Of a stretch of 64,000 nt of DNA, positions 51,261 to 60,326 are shown piece after piece. Positions within the stretch are counted from its first letter, which is position 1, and the number at the start of each line of letters is the position of its first letter. The stretch is from Methanogranum sp963676045. GTDB lineage: Archaea > Thermoplasmatota > Thermoplasmata > Methanomassiliicoccales > Methanomethylophilaceae. Location: positions 1,240,001 through 1,304,000 of the forward strand of contig OY780938.1 of NCBI GenBank assembly GCA_963676045.1, read 5' to 3'. Under the pieces are notes generated by a model. The model saw only the letters and a program-made list of their open reading frames with translations. It was not told the DNA's origin and did no database searches. Both the position numbers and the translations under genes were made by a program.

Positions 51261-52296
51261 CACCGGAGAGAGGGTCACAGCATTTGTGATCCTTACTCCT
51301 CCAGGACTTCACACCTTCTGGTTCGAACATGAAGTCGGTCAGTTCCGCTCCGGCTTTCTTGAGCGCTTCTGCCACCAGCGGTTTTCTGTCGTACCTGCAT
51401 ATGAAATACATGAATCCACCACCGCCAGCGCCGGAGACCTTTCCTCCGATGGCGCCGTTCCTCTTGGCGATGTCGTAAAGTTTATCGATATGTTTGTTGG
51501 ATATGTTGTTCGAGAATTGCTTCTTATATCCCCACGATTCATCGAGTAATTTTCCGGTGGTCTCTATGTCGCCATTCTTAAGTGCTTCGCCTATGTCTTT
51601 GGCAAGTATCTTGGAATGGTCCAAGGCATCGATGTTGGAACCCTTTTTAGCCGACTCCACCTGCGTGGTGATTATATCTGCGGATTCCCTTGATATTTTT
51701 GTATAACAAAGGACAGAGCGACATTGGAGCTCGTTTATGATGTTCTTTTCGATATGAACGGGCCTTACCTTTACACCAGCATTATCTATGTCGATGAAAT
51801 TGAATCCTCCGAAGGTTGCAGCGTATTGATCCTGCTTTCCCCCTTTGAGCCCTATGACCTCTCTTTCAAGATGATACGATAAGCTAGCGATCTCTTCTTT
51901 GGTCATCTCCCTATCGATCCAGTTGGCAATAGCGGAGATCATTGCGACCATCATCGTTGAGGATCCGCCTAATCCAGAGCCTGCTGGCACATCAGAGTGG
52001 ATCAACATCTTAAACCCGTGCTCAAGTTCAAAATAATTAGCGACAGCTTTTATAAGGTCCATATTGCCGTCGAGTTTAAGTGGACCATTTTTCAGGGATG
52101 CTTTGTATCTGCCATAGTAACGGGATTCGACGGTCATCTCTTTGTTGTTGACAGGTGTCAGGGTACAGTATGCATATTTGTTAATTGTTGTGTTGAATAC
52201 GCATCCTCCTTTATCTGATGCATAAGGTTCAACATCGGTTCCTCCACCTGCAAGACCGATCCTTAGTGGTGCCTTCGACCTGATGTATTCTGTCAT
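51244..52296 (-). CDS. hddA: GHMP kinase, heptose 7-phosphate kinase-like (copy 2)
   Basis: 350 residues, clearly homologous to copy 1 over its whole length (shared YIRxxAPLRIG, GSGLGGSS, NELQCRSVLCY, TDFMFEPxGVxSWRS). The GHMP motifs are canonical here: APLRIGLAGGGTDVE, PAGSGLGGSST, GGKVSGAGGGGF. ATG 52296 with GGGAAT upstream is preferred over the frame open to 52353, which would add an unrelated Cys-rich tail. It converges on the GT2 gene with a 17-base overlap. Confidence 0.85.
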   Translation of the reverse strand: MTEYIRSKAPLRIGLAGGGTDVEPYASDKGGCVFNTTINKYAYCTLTPVNNKEMTVESRYYGRYKASLKNGPLKLDGNMDLIKAVANYFELEHGFKMLIHSDVPAGSGLGGSSTMMVAMISAIANWIDREMTKEEIASLSYHLEREVIGLKGGKQDQYAATFGGFNFIDIDNAGVKVRPVHIEKNIINELQCRSVLCYTKISRESADIITTQVESAKKGSNIDALDHSKILAKDIGEALKNGDIETTGKLLDESWGYKKQFSNNISNKHIDKLYDIAKRNGAIGGKVSGAGGGGFMYFICRYDRKPLVAEALKKAGAELTDFMFEPEGVKSWRSKDHKCCDPLSGVNQYV

Positions 52297-52499
52297 TTTA
52301 TTCCCATCCAAACAGGAGGCTGCGTCTGAATGCGGGGCCCCCATGCATCCCATTTAGTGTGCCTGTATGGTTAAGGGTAATTAAGATTATTGCTGAGAAA
52401 ATAAAGGGGTAATTTGTAAAGATATGCGTTCTTATTTGGATAGACATTTCATTGCTCGATTCCGTTATCTATTAATAAAGATACTATAATCCTTCTTCA

Positions 52500-53798
52500 A
52501 TGGAAGAGTTTTTTTCTGATTACAAAGGGCGAGTAATCAGATTCACGAAAGATCGCGAGGTCCTCACGGTCTTGTTAATTTCTTCGATAATAATGTTCGT
52601 CTCCTTGTTCATATGCACATATGGAGGGAGAGGAGCAGTAGACGATGTTGTGAATTTCTACAACTATTCAGAACTGATAAAATCTGGATTGGTACCTTAT
52701 AAGGATTTCAATTTCGAATATCCTCCTTTCGCTCTGGTATTTTTTTTGATACCTTCGATATTCACTTCGGATCTTGGGACATATGTGATCCTGTTCGGAG
52801 CGGAGATGATATTCTTCGTCCTTCTGACATTGTATTTCATGATGAAACTTGCTGAAAAGATCAATATAAACAGATATTTTGTCGCAATCATCTATCTGTT
52901 CTTCATAATGATCTATTTCGATCAGATGATAAAGAAATTCGATATGGCAGCGGCAGCACTTACGTTCATGTCATTTTATTTCTTCTGTGAGAAAAGATAC
53001 AATCTTAGTTACGGTCTTATGACATTGGCTGCAATAACCAAACTCTACCCTGTTGTGTTGATCCCCATCTTATTTATGATGAATCTGCTTGGAAAAGAAA
53101 AGAACAAGGTCCCAATCGTGTTGAAAGGTTCTCTCGTATGTGTGGCGATCTGCGGATTGGTCATGGTCCCTTTCTTGATGATGTCGGTTTCTTTCAGCGA
53201 GCTCTTTTCATTCCTTACTTTCCATTCGGATCGTGGTTTCCAAGTTGAAAGTATAATGGGAGTGATAGTGCAATGTCTTGGATATTTTGGATTAACCAGC
53301 GTTCAGATCGTTCCTTCGTGTTACACATATGATGTTCTAAGTCCCGTATGCGATATTTTACTGCCATATTGGCTGCCATTATGCGGATTTGCAATGGTCT
53401 GTGTATTCATATTGATCTATATCAACATAAAAAGAACAACTATGGATTCCAATGATGGAAATGTGAAACGTCTGGCAATATATTTCATATCAGCATTGTT
53501 GTTGTTCATGTTGATGAACAAGGTATTCTCCACTCAATACGTACTGTGGTTGTATCCCTTCATCCCATTTTCTATATTGATCGTTGGGAAATCCTTGAAT
53601 ATCCCCATGTTGGTGCTTTCATCTCTTGTAGCAATATTTTCGGTTCTCATAATCTTGATAGGGGTATTCGGTCAGTTGTTCTTGTTCGTGAATGTTGTTC
53701 GCGATATACTATTGGCGGTGATCATGATCGAATTGGTAATGTTCTTACTGGGCAAGAAAAATATTTTCGATATATTATTCAAGGTTCAGGAAAGATGA
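52500..53798 (+). CDS. GT-C family membrane glycosyltransferase (GT87/DUF2029-like), copy 3
   Basis: 432 residues, about ten membrane helices. FNFEYPPFALVFFLIPSIF follows the first exported loop, which has an acidic pair (AVDDVVNFYNYSE); ITKLYPVVLIPILF near residue 180 and NKVFSTQYVLWLYPF near 340 align with the copies at 26443 and 43941. It stands alone between the heptose kinase and the ilvN gene, with TATTAATAAAGATACTATAA upstream as a probable promoter. Confidence 0.75.
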   Translation: MEEFFSDYKGRVIRFTKDREVLTVLLISSIIMFVSLFICTYGGRGAVDDVVNFYNYSELIKSGLVPYKDFNFEYPPFALVFFLIPSIFTSDLGTYVILFGAEMIFFVLLTLYFMMKLAEKININRYFVAIIYLFFIMIYFDQMIKKFDMAAAALTFMSFYFFCEKRYNLSYGLMTLAAITKLYPVVLIPILFMMNLLGKEKNKVPIVLKGSLVCVAICGLVMVPFLMMSVSFSELFSFLTFHSDRGFQVESIMGVIVQCLGYFGLTSVQIVPSCYTYDVLSPVCDILLPYWLPLCGFAMVCVFILIYINIKRTTMDSNDGNVKRLAIYFISALLLFMLMNKVFSTQYVLWLYPFIPFSILIVGKSLNIPMLVLSSLVAIFSVLIILIGVFGQLFLFVNVVRDILLAVIMIELVMFLLGKKNIFDILFKVQER

Positions 53799-53806
53799 CG
53801 ATAATG

Positions 53807-53833
53807 AATCGATAGGAATTGTACACAATCGAT
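53807..53833. other. Repeat cluster between a GT-C gene and ilvN
   Basis: AATCGAT occurs at 53807-53813 and 53827-53833, around the dyad ATTGT-AC-ACAAT (53818-53829). It may be an operator for ilvN or part of the end of the GT-C gene message; nothing else in the sequence decides this. Confidence 0.25.
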
Positions 53834-53933
53834 TTTAAGTCTGGATTTCATAAGTTGGTCTGATTATTTTCATCGGTCTTTATCGACTATATCAAATATG
53901 GGCATACATATTCGCGATTAGGAGAGTATGATA

Positions 53934-54296
53934 ATGCACGTAATTTCCTTGATAGTGAAGAACGAGTTCGGCGTCATGCAAAGAGTGATGGGTGAATTTA
54001 CCCGTAACAAGATCAACGTCGAGACCATCGTAGTAGGGAAATGTGAGCTTCCCGGGAAATCAAGGATGGTCCTATCGGTAATAGGCAAAGAGGCAGCAGA
54101 GACAGCCATCGGAAGGCTTCAGAAGCTACAGGATGTTTACGAGGCCGAATTGATCCCTGAATCAGGGCAATCGGCATACGCTTTGATATCCACCTCCAAT
54201 GGCAATGTGGGTGTGGTCGGGGGGTCAGCACAGGTCGAAGAGATAATAGACCGCAGCAATCCTGACAAATATGTGAAAGCTTTAAACGCACTTTAA
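53934..54296 (+). CDS. ilvN: Acetolactate synthase small-subunit-like ACT protein
   Basis: Regulatory subunit for branched-chain amino acid synthesis. 120 residues: one ACT domain (HVISLIVKNEFGVMQRVMGEFTRNKINVETIVVG) and a short C-terminal part, less than the usual 160 residues. I chose ATG 53934 as TAGGAG lies nine bases before it; ATG 53928 is too close. A branched-chain aminotransferase gene follows, which supports the pathway. A stand-alone ACT regulator is an alternative. Confidence 0.75.
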   Translation: MHVISLIVKNEFGVMQRVMGEFTRNKINVETIVVGKCELPGKSRMVLSVIGKEAAETAIGRLQKLQDVYEAELIPESGQSAYALISTSNGNVGVVGGSAQVEEIIDRSNPDKYVKALNAL

Positions 54297-54330
54297 TTCA
54301 AATCATAAATCAATAATAAGGGGTATAATA

Positions 54331-55257
54331 ATGGATAAGACAGAGTTTATCTGGTTAGATGGAAAGCTTGTCAAATGGGAGGATGCACGCGTCCACGTTT
54401 TAGCGCATGCTTTGAACTATGGAACGGGGGTCTTCGAAGGCATAAGGGTCTATCACACATCAAAAGGTCTGGCAATATTCAGGCTAAAGGACCATGTCAG
54501 AAGGCTCATGGACGGATGCAAGGTCATGGGAATAGATCTCGAATTTGGAGGAAAGGTCTACGGGTTCGATGACATAATGAAAGCGATAAAGGATACGGTC
54601 AGGGCTAACAAGAATGTCGATTATGTCAAGCCTTGCATATTCCTTTGCGGAGAAGAGGTCGGTCTGAATCCTGTCGGTGTCCCAGCAAGCTTGGCGATAA
54701 CATGCATACACATGGGAGCATATCTGGGCAAGGCAGGAAGCGATGGTGCAAAGGTCATAACATCATCATGGCAAAGGCCCGACAACCTATGCGGCCCTGC
54801 AGGAGCTAAGGTCAACGGAGCATATGTCACATCGTGTCTTGCAAAAAGGGAAGCCATACGTCAAGGAGCGAACGAAGCGCTCATGTTGAATTCGGTCGGG
54901 CATGTCGCAGAGTGTACTGGCGAGAACATATTCATCTACAAGAACGGAAAGATATTGACTCCATCTTCTGCAGAATGCATATTGGAAGGAATAACTCGAA
55001 AATCGATAATGCAGATCGCATCCGATCTTGGATACGATGTTCAGGAAACAGAGGTCACAAGGACCCAGTTGACTACAGCTGATGAGGTTTGGATGACAGG
55101 CACTGCCGCTGAGGTCGTTCCAGTCACCATGGTCGATGGAAGGACAATCGGAGATGGCAAGGTCGGAGAGGTTGCCAATAAGATACACGCGGTCTTCCAT
55201 GACATCGCAACAGGAAAAGCACCTGAATACGAAGATTGGTTGGATTACGTCGACTGA
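54331..55257 (+). CDS. ilvE: Branched-chain amino acid aminotransferase
   Basis: PLP aminotransferase fold type IV, 308 residues. Family segments: HALNYGTGVFEGIRVY, the Arg-rich RLKDHVRRL, GAKVNGAYVTSCLAKREA with the PLP lysine in the AKREA end, and ECTGENIFI and GITRKSI phosphate-binding loops. It sits 34 bases after the ACT-domain gene and probably shares its message. Confidence 0.93.
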   Translation: MDKTEFIWLDGKLVKWEDARVHVLAHALNYGTGVFEGIRVYHTSKGLAIFRLKDHVRRLMDGCKVMGIDLEFGGKVYGFDDIMKAIKDTVRANKNVDYVKPCIFLCGEEVGLNPVGVPASLAITCIHMGAYLGKAGSDGAKVITSSWQRPDNLCGPAGAKVNGAYVTSCLAKREAIRQGANEALMLNSVGHVAECTGENIFIYKNGKILTPSSAECILEGITRKSIMQIASDLGYDVQETEVTRTQLTTADEVWMTGTAAEVVPVTMVDGRTIGDGKVGEVANKIHAVFHDIATGKAPEYEDWLDYVD

Positions 55258-55334
55258 TTCACATTGATAAATTCTTTAAAAACTTCTTTCATCATTTAAT
55301 TTTCAGTTCAAATCATTAAGAAAAATGATATTTC

Positions 55335-55781
55335 TCATGATGCGACATCATTTGGGTCATGCTTGAAGATGTAGTATTTGCTGAAGATCCAATTCAATGC
55401 GATCTCGATAACACTGGTCACCATCTTTGCCGCAAGTCCTGCAGTTCCGAAAACGGTTTGATCGAGACCAAGGTTGAATAGAATGGGGAATAATATTATT
55501 GCAATTGCGCCAGTAAATACCCTTGCACCACAAAATGAACAGAATTCTTTGACTATGACTGTTTTTTCAATACATTTGCTAGAGAAGACAATCCACTTAT
55601 TAACGGCAAAGGCAAAAGCCACTCCGCATACCCAGGATAATATGTTGCTGATGTTGAGTTCCAATCCAAGCCAGACGAATATCGCATATGCAAGCCATGT
55701 GACGATAGTAGTGAATCCTCCACATAAGATGTAAAGAAGACCTTCTCTGTGTTTTTCTACTATGCCTTTAATGTCAACCAT
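55335..55781 (-). CDS. GtrA-like membrane protein
   Basis: 148 residues with four membrane helices in the GtrA/DPMS3 pattern: LLYILCGGFTTIVTWLAYAIFV, then a basic loop after VNKWIVF, and a final NWIFSKYYIF. The family is linked to moving or presenting polyprenyl-linked sugars. ATG 55781 has GGTG seven bases upstream. Close to GT-C and GT2 enzymes, it fits the surface glycan theme. Confidence 0.85.
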   Translation of the reverse strand: MVDIKGIVEKHREGLLYILCGGFTTIVTWLAYAIFVWLGLELNISNILSWVCGVAFAFAVNKWIVFSSKCIEKTVIVKEFCSFCGARVFTGAIAIILFPILFNLGLDQTVFGTAGLAAKMVTSVIEIALNWIFSKYYIFKHDPNDVAS

Positions 55782-55878
55782 ATTTCGCACCGATTTGATA
55801 GATTAACTAGTAGATACACTCAATAAATAAAAGACATACGTTATGAAATTCATGGAATACTATTAATTCGATGTTGTA

Positions 55879-56481
55879 ATGACGGGATACATTATGGATG
55901 GAAGGATTGTTCTGGGAACATCTATGTTGGTTTCTGCAATAATGGTTATCTATGGAATAGTCAATGTTTCACCAATAACATCAACAATAGCTTTGATATC
56001 CTTCTTATGCGTCGCAATAATGCTATTGGATCGTAACTATGCGGTAGATCCAAAGATAGCAATCATCTCAGCGGTCACAATAGTAATCGCATCTCTTTTG
56101 GTTGAATTCTATCCGTATGTACCTGGTACAGTCAGCAGGACAGAGTGGGGACATGTCATTGGGATATTTTATTGGATGGCAGCATATCCAGTATCATTTT
56201 TGATGATTCAGGTTGCGGTTATAAAAGCGAATGCGAGATATAATTTCCCACTTTTGTCTGGATTGCCCGTATTTCTAACCGGTGCTCAGGTGGTCATCGG
56301 TTGGGTTGTCGTATCCTTGTTTTGTAATTCGGAGATCAACACAAAATTCACGGGTGTCGAGCTGGTAACATCAATGTTCGTAAGTCTCGTATTATCTGTA
56401 TTTTGTGCATTGGTATTATGGAAGTGGATAAGAAGGAAGCATTTCGTTCTAAATTGTGATACGTGCGGGGTGAAGCTGTGA
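55879..56481 (+). CDS. Multi-pass membrane protein, unknown
   Basis: 200 residues with about six hydrophobic helices and a short C-terminal tail CDTCGVKL that could bind metal with its two cysteines. One polar loop has VSRTEWGHVIGIFYWMAAYPVSFL. I do not recognise a family. Its TGA overlaps the GTG start of the next membrane protein gene, so the two are made together. Confidence 0.7.
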   Translation: MTGYIMDGRIVLGTSMLVSAIMVIYGIVNVSPITSTIALISFLCVAIMLLDRNYAVDPKIAIISAVTIVIASLLVEFYPYVPGTVSRTEWGHVIGIFYWMAAYPVSFLMIQVAVIKANARYNFPLLSGLPVFLTGAQVVIGWVVVSLFCNSEINTKFTGVELVTSMFVSLVLSVFCALVLWKWIRRKHFVLNCDTCGVKL

Positions 56482-57155
56482 GGAAATTCTCAGAAGAGGA
56501 AGGCAAAAGAGCAAGTCTTCTGGGACTTTTGATAATTGTCGCATCATTCGTTGCATTCATAGTGATGGTTAAAATGGGGATCGCACCTGGTTTGGAAGCA
56601 GGGCACCCTTCTGAGTATTTAGTAGCGACATTCATCGCAGTTGGGATTTTAGTGTCGATCCTTCCAATCATGTGGTACTTTGGTATTGTACGTATGCCGT
56701 TATGGTTCACAGTCCTGTTGATCGCAAATATGTACTATTATGCGATATCGATGTTTTTCGGCATGTATCTTCGCTATATATGGTGGGGAGACATAGGGCA
56801 TGTGGCATCATCATTATGTGTGACGGCGATAGCTTTCCTTTCTCTTTGCATATTGCAGTCGAATTCTCCAAAGCATGTTACATTGGGATCAAAAAAAGGG
56901 GTCCTTTTTTTGGTATTGATGGTAGGGATATCCTTAGGGGGAATATGGGAAGTTATGGAAGGATATGTTGATATCATGACAGGTACGCCATACATGTCGT
57001 ATGGCATTTGGGACAATCTTATGGATCTGAGGGCTGATACCGCCGGTGCTATAATAATGACCGTATTGGGTTATCTCTTATTGAGAAAGTACACTATTGA
57101 AGAGATCTCTACAACCACTAGGATCAAGATACATCATAAAAAGGATATGAGGTAA
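56478..57155 (+). CDS. DUF2238-like membrane protein
   Basis: 225 residues, six or seven helices. Segments YIWWGDIGHVASSL, GGIWEVMEGYVDIMTG and YGIWDNLMDLRADTAGA carry conserved His, Glu and Asp residues within or near membrane helices, as in DUF2238/YjdF proteins. GTG 56478 is chosen: GGGGTGA lies just upstream and it overlaps the preceding stop as GTGA. Function unknown. Confidence 0.75.
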   Translation: MRKFSEEEGKRASLLGLLIIVASFVAFIVMVKMGIAPGLEAGHPSEYLVATFIAVGILVSILPIMWYFGIVRMPLWFTVLLIANMYYYAISMFFGMYLRYIWWGDIGHVASSLCVTAIAFLSLCILQSNSPKHVTLGSKKGVLFLVLMVGISLGGIWEVMEGYVDIMTGTPYMSYGIWDNLMDLRADTAGAIIMTVLGYLLLRKYTIEEISTTTRIKIHHKKDMR

Positions 57156-57172
57156 ATACCCAGTATCCTATC

Positions 57173-58264
57173 TCATATTGAGTATTTTTCGGATATCACA
57201 TTCGAATAAACTTCTTCTATCTTTGGTATCAATAAGTTCCAGTCATATCTTTTTGATTCTTCAAACGCTATTTTTCCGATCTCATCGCGTTTTTCTTTGT
57301 CTGATAATAACAGATTCATGGCTTCAGAAAGCGATGCTGGATCTTTTGGAGGAACAATGATCCCGCCGCCTCTCACCGTATCTGGAAGCCCGTTGACGTT
57401 AGTGCAGATTATCGGTTTACCATAGGATAGTAATTCGATCGCGGCAAGTCCGAGAGACTCAAAGATAGAAGGCATGACGAAGAATTTACAAGACGCCATA
57501 AGATTTTCTTTTTCATTGTCCTCTACCCATCCTCTCATTTCGATTTTTTCTTCAAGATGAAGTTTTTTTATTATTTTCGAGAGATTTTTAGACTCAGGAC
57601 CTTTACCACACAGTATTAGTTTGCAGTCCACATCCTTCATCGACCTGATAAGATATTCCAATCCCTTAGTCTTTACCTGTCTTCCTAAAGAAAGGATATA
57701 GTTGCCCTCTGGAACATCTATGTTCTCTGGTTTTTTGGTCAATCCTGTTTGCACGGTCGTTATATCTTCAGGTGAATATCCATGGGATATGAGGTCATTC
57801 CTCACGTAATCGCTTACTGCGATGATGTGATCGAAGGTATCCAAACAAGATCTGAAGCGGTTATCGTTGAATTCGGATAGTTTCGCTTGTAAGCCTATCC
57901 CTTCTCCCCAAACATTGTGGTATGTGAATGTCTTCTTCCCATCGTATTTTTTCAATTCTTTTGTATAGCTAGGTGCCCATCTATAGTTAAAATTAACAAT
58001 ATCTGGATCTATGCTTTCTATGGTCTCCATTATATGCTTGGAAGTTACAAATGGAGGGTTGTATAGATTTATGAATTTAGATTCCAGACGTATGATCTTG
58101 TATCCGTCTTCAGTCGATTCTTCCTCTTGTGTATTTGGAAGTCTGCTAGTTACAATCGTGACATCATGTCCTTTTTTTGTCAACAATTTGCTAGTATCGT
58201 GCATTCTATGCTCTATTCCACCTTCGAACGGATAGAAGAATGGATTGACATCGACGATTCTCAT
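57173..58264 (-). CDS. GT4 family glycosyltransferase
   Basis: GT-B fold, 363 residues. The N-terminal domain opens MRIVDVNPFFYPFEGGIEHR, the start seen in many archaeal surface glycan transferases; the donor domain has YILSLGRQVKTKGLEYLI and the E-x7-E segment FESLGLAAIELLSYG. Its start overlaps the DedA-like gene as ATGA. The sugar is not predictable. The sequence is unusually rich in Lys and A/T codons compared with housekeeping genes nearby. Confidence 0.85.
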   Translation of the reverse strand: MRIVDVNPFFYPFEGGIEHRMHDTSKLLTKKGHDVTIVTSRLPNTQEEESTEDGYKIIRLESKFINLYNPPFVTSKHIMETIESIDPDIVNFNYRWAPSYTKELKKYDGKKTFTYHNVWGEGIGLQAKLSEFNDNRFRSCLDTFDHIIAVSDYVRNDLISHGYSPEDITTVQTGLTKKPENIDVPEGNYILSLGRQVKTKGLEYLIRSMKDVDCKLILCGKGPESKNLSKIIKKLHLEEKIEMRGWVEDNEKENLMASCKFFVMPSIFESLGLAAIELLSYGKPIICTNVNGLPDTVRGGGIIVPPKDPASLSEAMNLLLSDKEKRDEIGKIAFEESKRYDWNLLIPKIEEVYSNVISEKYSI

Positions 58265-58839
58265 TGATCAAGACCTTCTTTTTTCTTATAGATCATCGAG
58301 ATAATGAAACTGACGGCAATCACTATTATGATGAAGATCAAAGTGATCGTTCCTGCCATGTCACTGCTGAAGTATTCGTAGAATATTTTGCACATCAACA
58401 TGATGAGGCCGTACTTCACGAAGCAGCCTATTACAACGTAGGCCAATGATTTCTTGAGGTCCCATTTCATTATCGCGATGAACGCTCCTGCAAAAGGTAT
58501 CATGGGTGCGACCCTATTGAGAAGAAGCAATCTTTCATCACTTAGGATCAAGAATCCTGTATATTTTGTGGCTATCTTTTCGATCTTCGCGGGGACCCTG
58601 ATATTCTTTACAATGAAATAGAGTACAAGAATGCCGATAATCTCAGCGAGTATGGCAGCAAAAAGGAGCTGAAGTCCGAATATCAAAGTCGGATTGTACA
58701 TGCACCCCAATGCAAAGAACATTTCTGGCAATGTCGGGAATACGAGAGCATCGAGTAAGAATATCAGGAATATGCACAGTATCATTCCGAATTCGTTGTT
58801 CCCGAATAAATCGTAAAGCCATTGACTGAGGTTGATCAT
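58261..58839 (-). CDS. DedA/SNARE-associated (VTT-like) membrane protein
   Basis: 192 residues, four or five helices plus a re-entrant region. RLLLLNRVAPMIPFAGAFIAIMKWDLKKSLAYVVIGCFVKYG resembles the R-x3-P...G segment of the DedA family, which includes polyprenyl-phosphate transporters. That would suit lipid-carrier recycling for the neighbouring glycosyltransferase, to which it is coupled by four bases. Confidence 0.7.
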   Translation of the reverse strand: MINLSQWLYDLFGNNEFGMILCIFLIFLLDALVFPTLPEMFFALGCMYNPTLIFGLQLLFAAILAEIIGILVLYFIVKNIRVPAKIEKIATKYTGFLILSDERLLLLNRVAPMIPFAGAFIAIMKWDLKKSLAYVVIGCFVKYGLIMLMCKIFYEYFSSDMAGTITLIFIIIVIAVSFIISMIYKKKEGLDQ

Positions 58840-58964
58840 TTCGATTCCTTTTTATTTATGCAAGGTAAGAGAAAGACACCTGTTATAAAGATTATCCATG
58901 TTCAAAAACATTTATTATAAGGATATATAATAGAAGGGCATTATTAAATTCGATCAAATTGGAC

Positions 58965-60326
58965 ATGGCTCAGATGTCGATAAAGTCATTTTTCAAGAAT
59001 CCCATTGTGGTCATAGTATTGGTTGGTTTAATAATAAGATTCGGACTCATGCCGTTCTTCACATATGATTTCGACATATATCACTGGGCCTTAATAATCG
59101 AGAACATAAACAGTGGGAACAACTTGTACGATCTGGCAGGTTATTATTACACTCCTGTCTGGGGATATGTGTTGGGTGCGATGTCGGCCTTTGCAGACGC
59201 ATTCCTTCAATTGGATGTCATGGGGATGACATTCACGAATATGCTGCCGATCGAAAGTCTGGCATATCGTTTCCACGTCGCAACAATAACGACACTTCAG
59301 TTCAATGTTTTCATCAAAGTACCACTCATATTATGTGATTTGCTTGTAGGTTACATAATCTACAAGTTGATCCTCCAACGTACAGACGACAAGAAGAAGG
59401 CCACATACGGATTCGCTTTATGGTTCCTATGTCCTATTGTCATTTACATGTCCGCAGTACAGGCCATGTTCGATACAATATCGGCGCTTATCCTTCTATT
59501 GACCGTTTTCATGCTGTATAAGGATAAGTGCTTCATTGCAGGTATGCTTTTTTCGACAGTGTTCTTGTTGAAGTTCTTTCCGGCATTCTGTATATTCGTA
59601 TTCATCGCGTACATATATGCGAAGCACAAGGATGATGGGCTTTTCAAAAGGAAATTGTTCGAAGCAATACTGGGGGCCTCTCTTTGTTTATTGGTGCTCA
59701 TCCTTCCGCAGATAATAAACGGACAATTGGGAGATGCATTCTCATTCGTAACAGATAGAGTGTCCTCTTCCAACTTTTATGCAACGGCATTCACACTGTT
59801 CGGCATCATGATCGCAATGATCGGGATGGTATACTTCGGAATCAGGATGTCCAGAACAAAACCGGAGAATCTGGATAAAGGACTGTTTGAGAATGTTCTC
59901 CTGGTATTATCTTGTGCCATATTGATGTCGATAACACCTCAGTATGTGATAGTGGTCATTCCATTCTTGGCGTTATATGTAATGACCACAGATCTCAGCT
60001 ATCGCAAATGCTGGATCATCGTCAGCATAGGGGCAGTGACAAGTGCGTTCATACTGAACAATTATTCCTTGTTGTGCTCAATATCTGAATACACAGGTCT
60101 TGTCTCACCGGAATGGGTCATCTCTTCGATGCGCGCATTGGAGGGCACACTGTTCGGAGTGACATATATGAACCTTATAAATTGGACAGCGAACATAATG
60201 GAATATGTCGGTATATTGTTAATACTTGCATTCTTCTTCTCAGATAAGATATATGATAGATTCCCTAGTATAGGTTCGAAATTGATAAAGTTCAAAAATT
60301 TGGGGGCGAGGAAAGATGAGATTTGA
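58965..60326 (+). CDS. GT-C family membrane glycosyltransferase, copy 4
   Basis: 453 residues, ten or more helices. The first exported loop reads DFDIYHWALIIENINSGNNLYDLAGYYYTPVWGY, with YYYTPVWG where copies 1-3 have EYPP, and the acidic D-x-D needed by GT-C enzymes is in YDFDIYHW. FLLKFFPAFCIFVF and SITPQYVIVVIPFL follow at the usual places. It pairs with copy 5 (61369), its closest relative here. It overlaps the next gene by 11 bases. Confidence 0.75.
   Translation: MAQMSIKSFFKNPIVVIVLVGLIIRFGLMPFFTYDFDIYHWALIIENINSGNNLYDLAGYYYTPVWGYVLGAMSAFADAFLQLDVMGMTFTNMLPIESLAYRFHVATITTLQFNVFIKVPLILCDLLVGYIIYKLILQRTDDKKKATYGFALWFLCPIVIYMSAVQAMFDTISALILLLTVFMLYKDKCFIAGMLFSTVFLLKFFPAFCIFVFIAYIYAKHKDDGLFKRKLFEAILGASLCLLVLILPQIINGQLGDAFSFVTDRVSSSNFYATAFTLFGIMIAMIGMVYFGIRMSRTKPENLDKGLFENVLLVLSCAILMSITPQYVIVVIPFLALYVMTTDLSYRKCWIIVSIGAVTSAFILNNYSLLCSISEYTGLVSPEWVISSMRALEGTLFGVTYMNLINWTANIMEYVGILLILAFFFSDKIYDRFPSIGSKLIKFKNLGARKDEI

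Noticed and set aside
52325..52350. GC-rich palindrome GGGGCCCCC near the second heptose kinase
   Set aside because: Short and imperfect beyond the core; no terminator or operator context, since it is upstream of both flanking genes.
52297..52353. Upstream extension of the second heptose kinase (Cys-rich, 19 residues)
   Set aside because: Family members start at the MTEYIRSKAPLRIG position, and the ATG there has a ribosome site; the extension shows no homology pattern.
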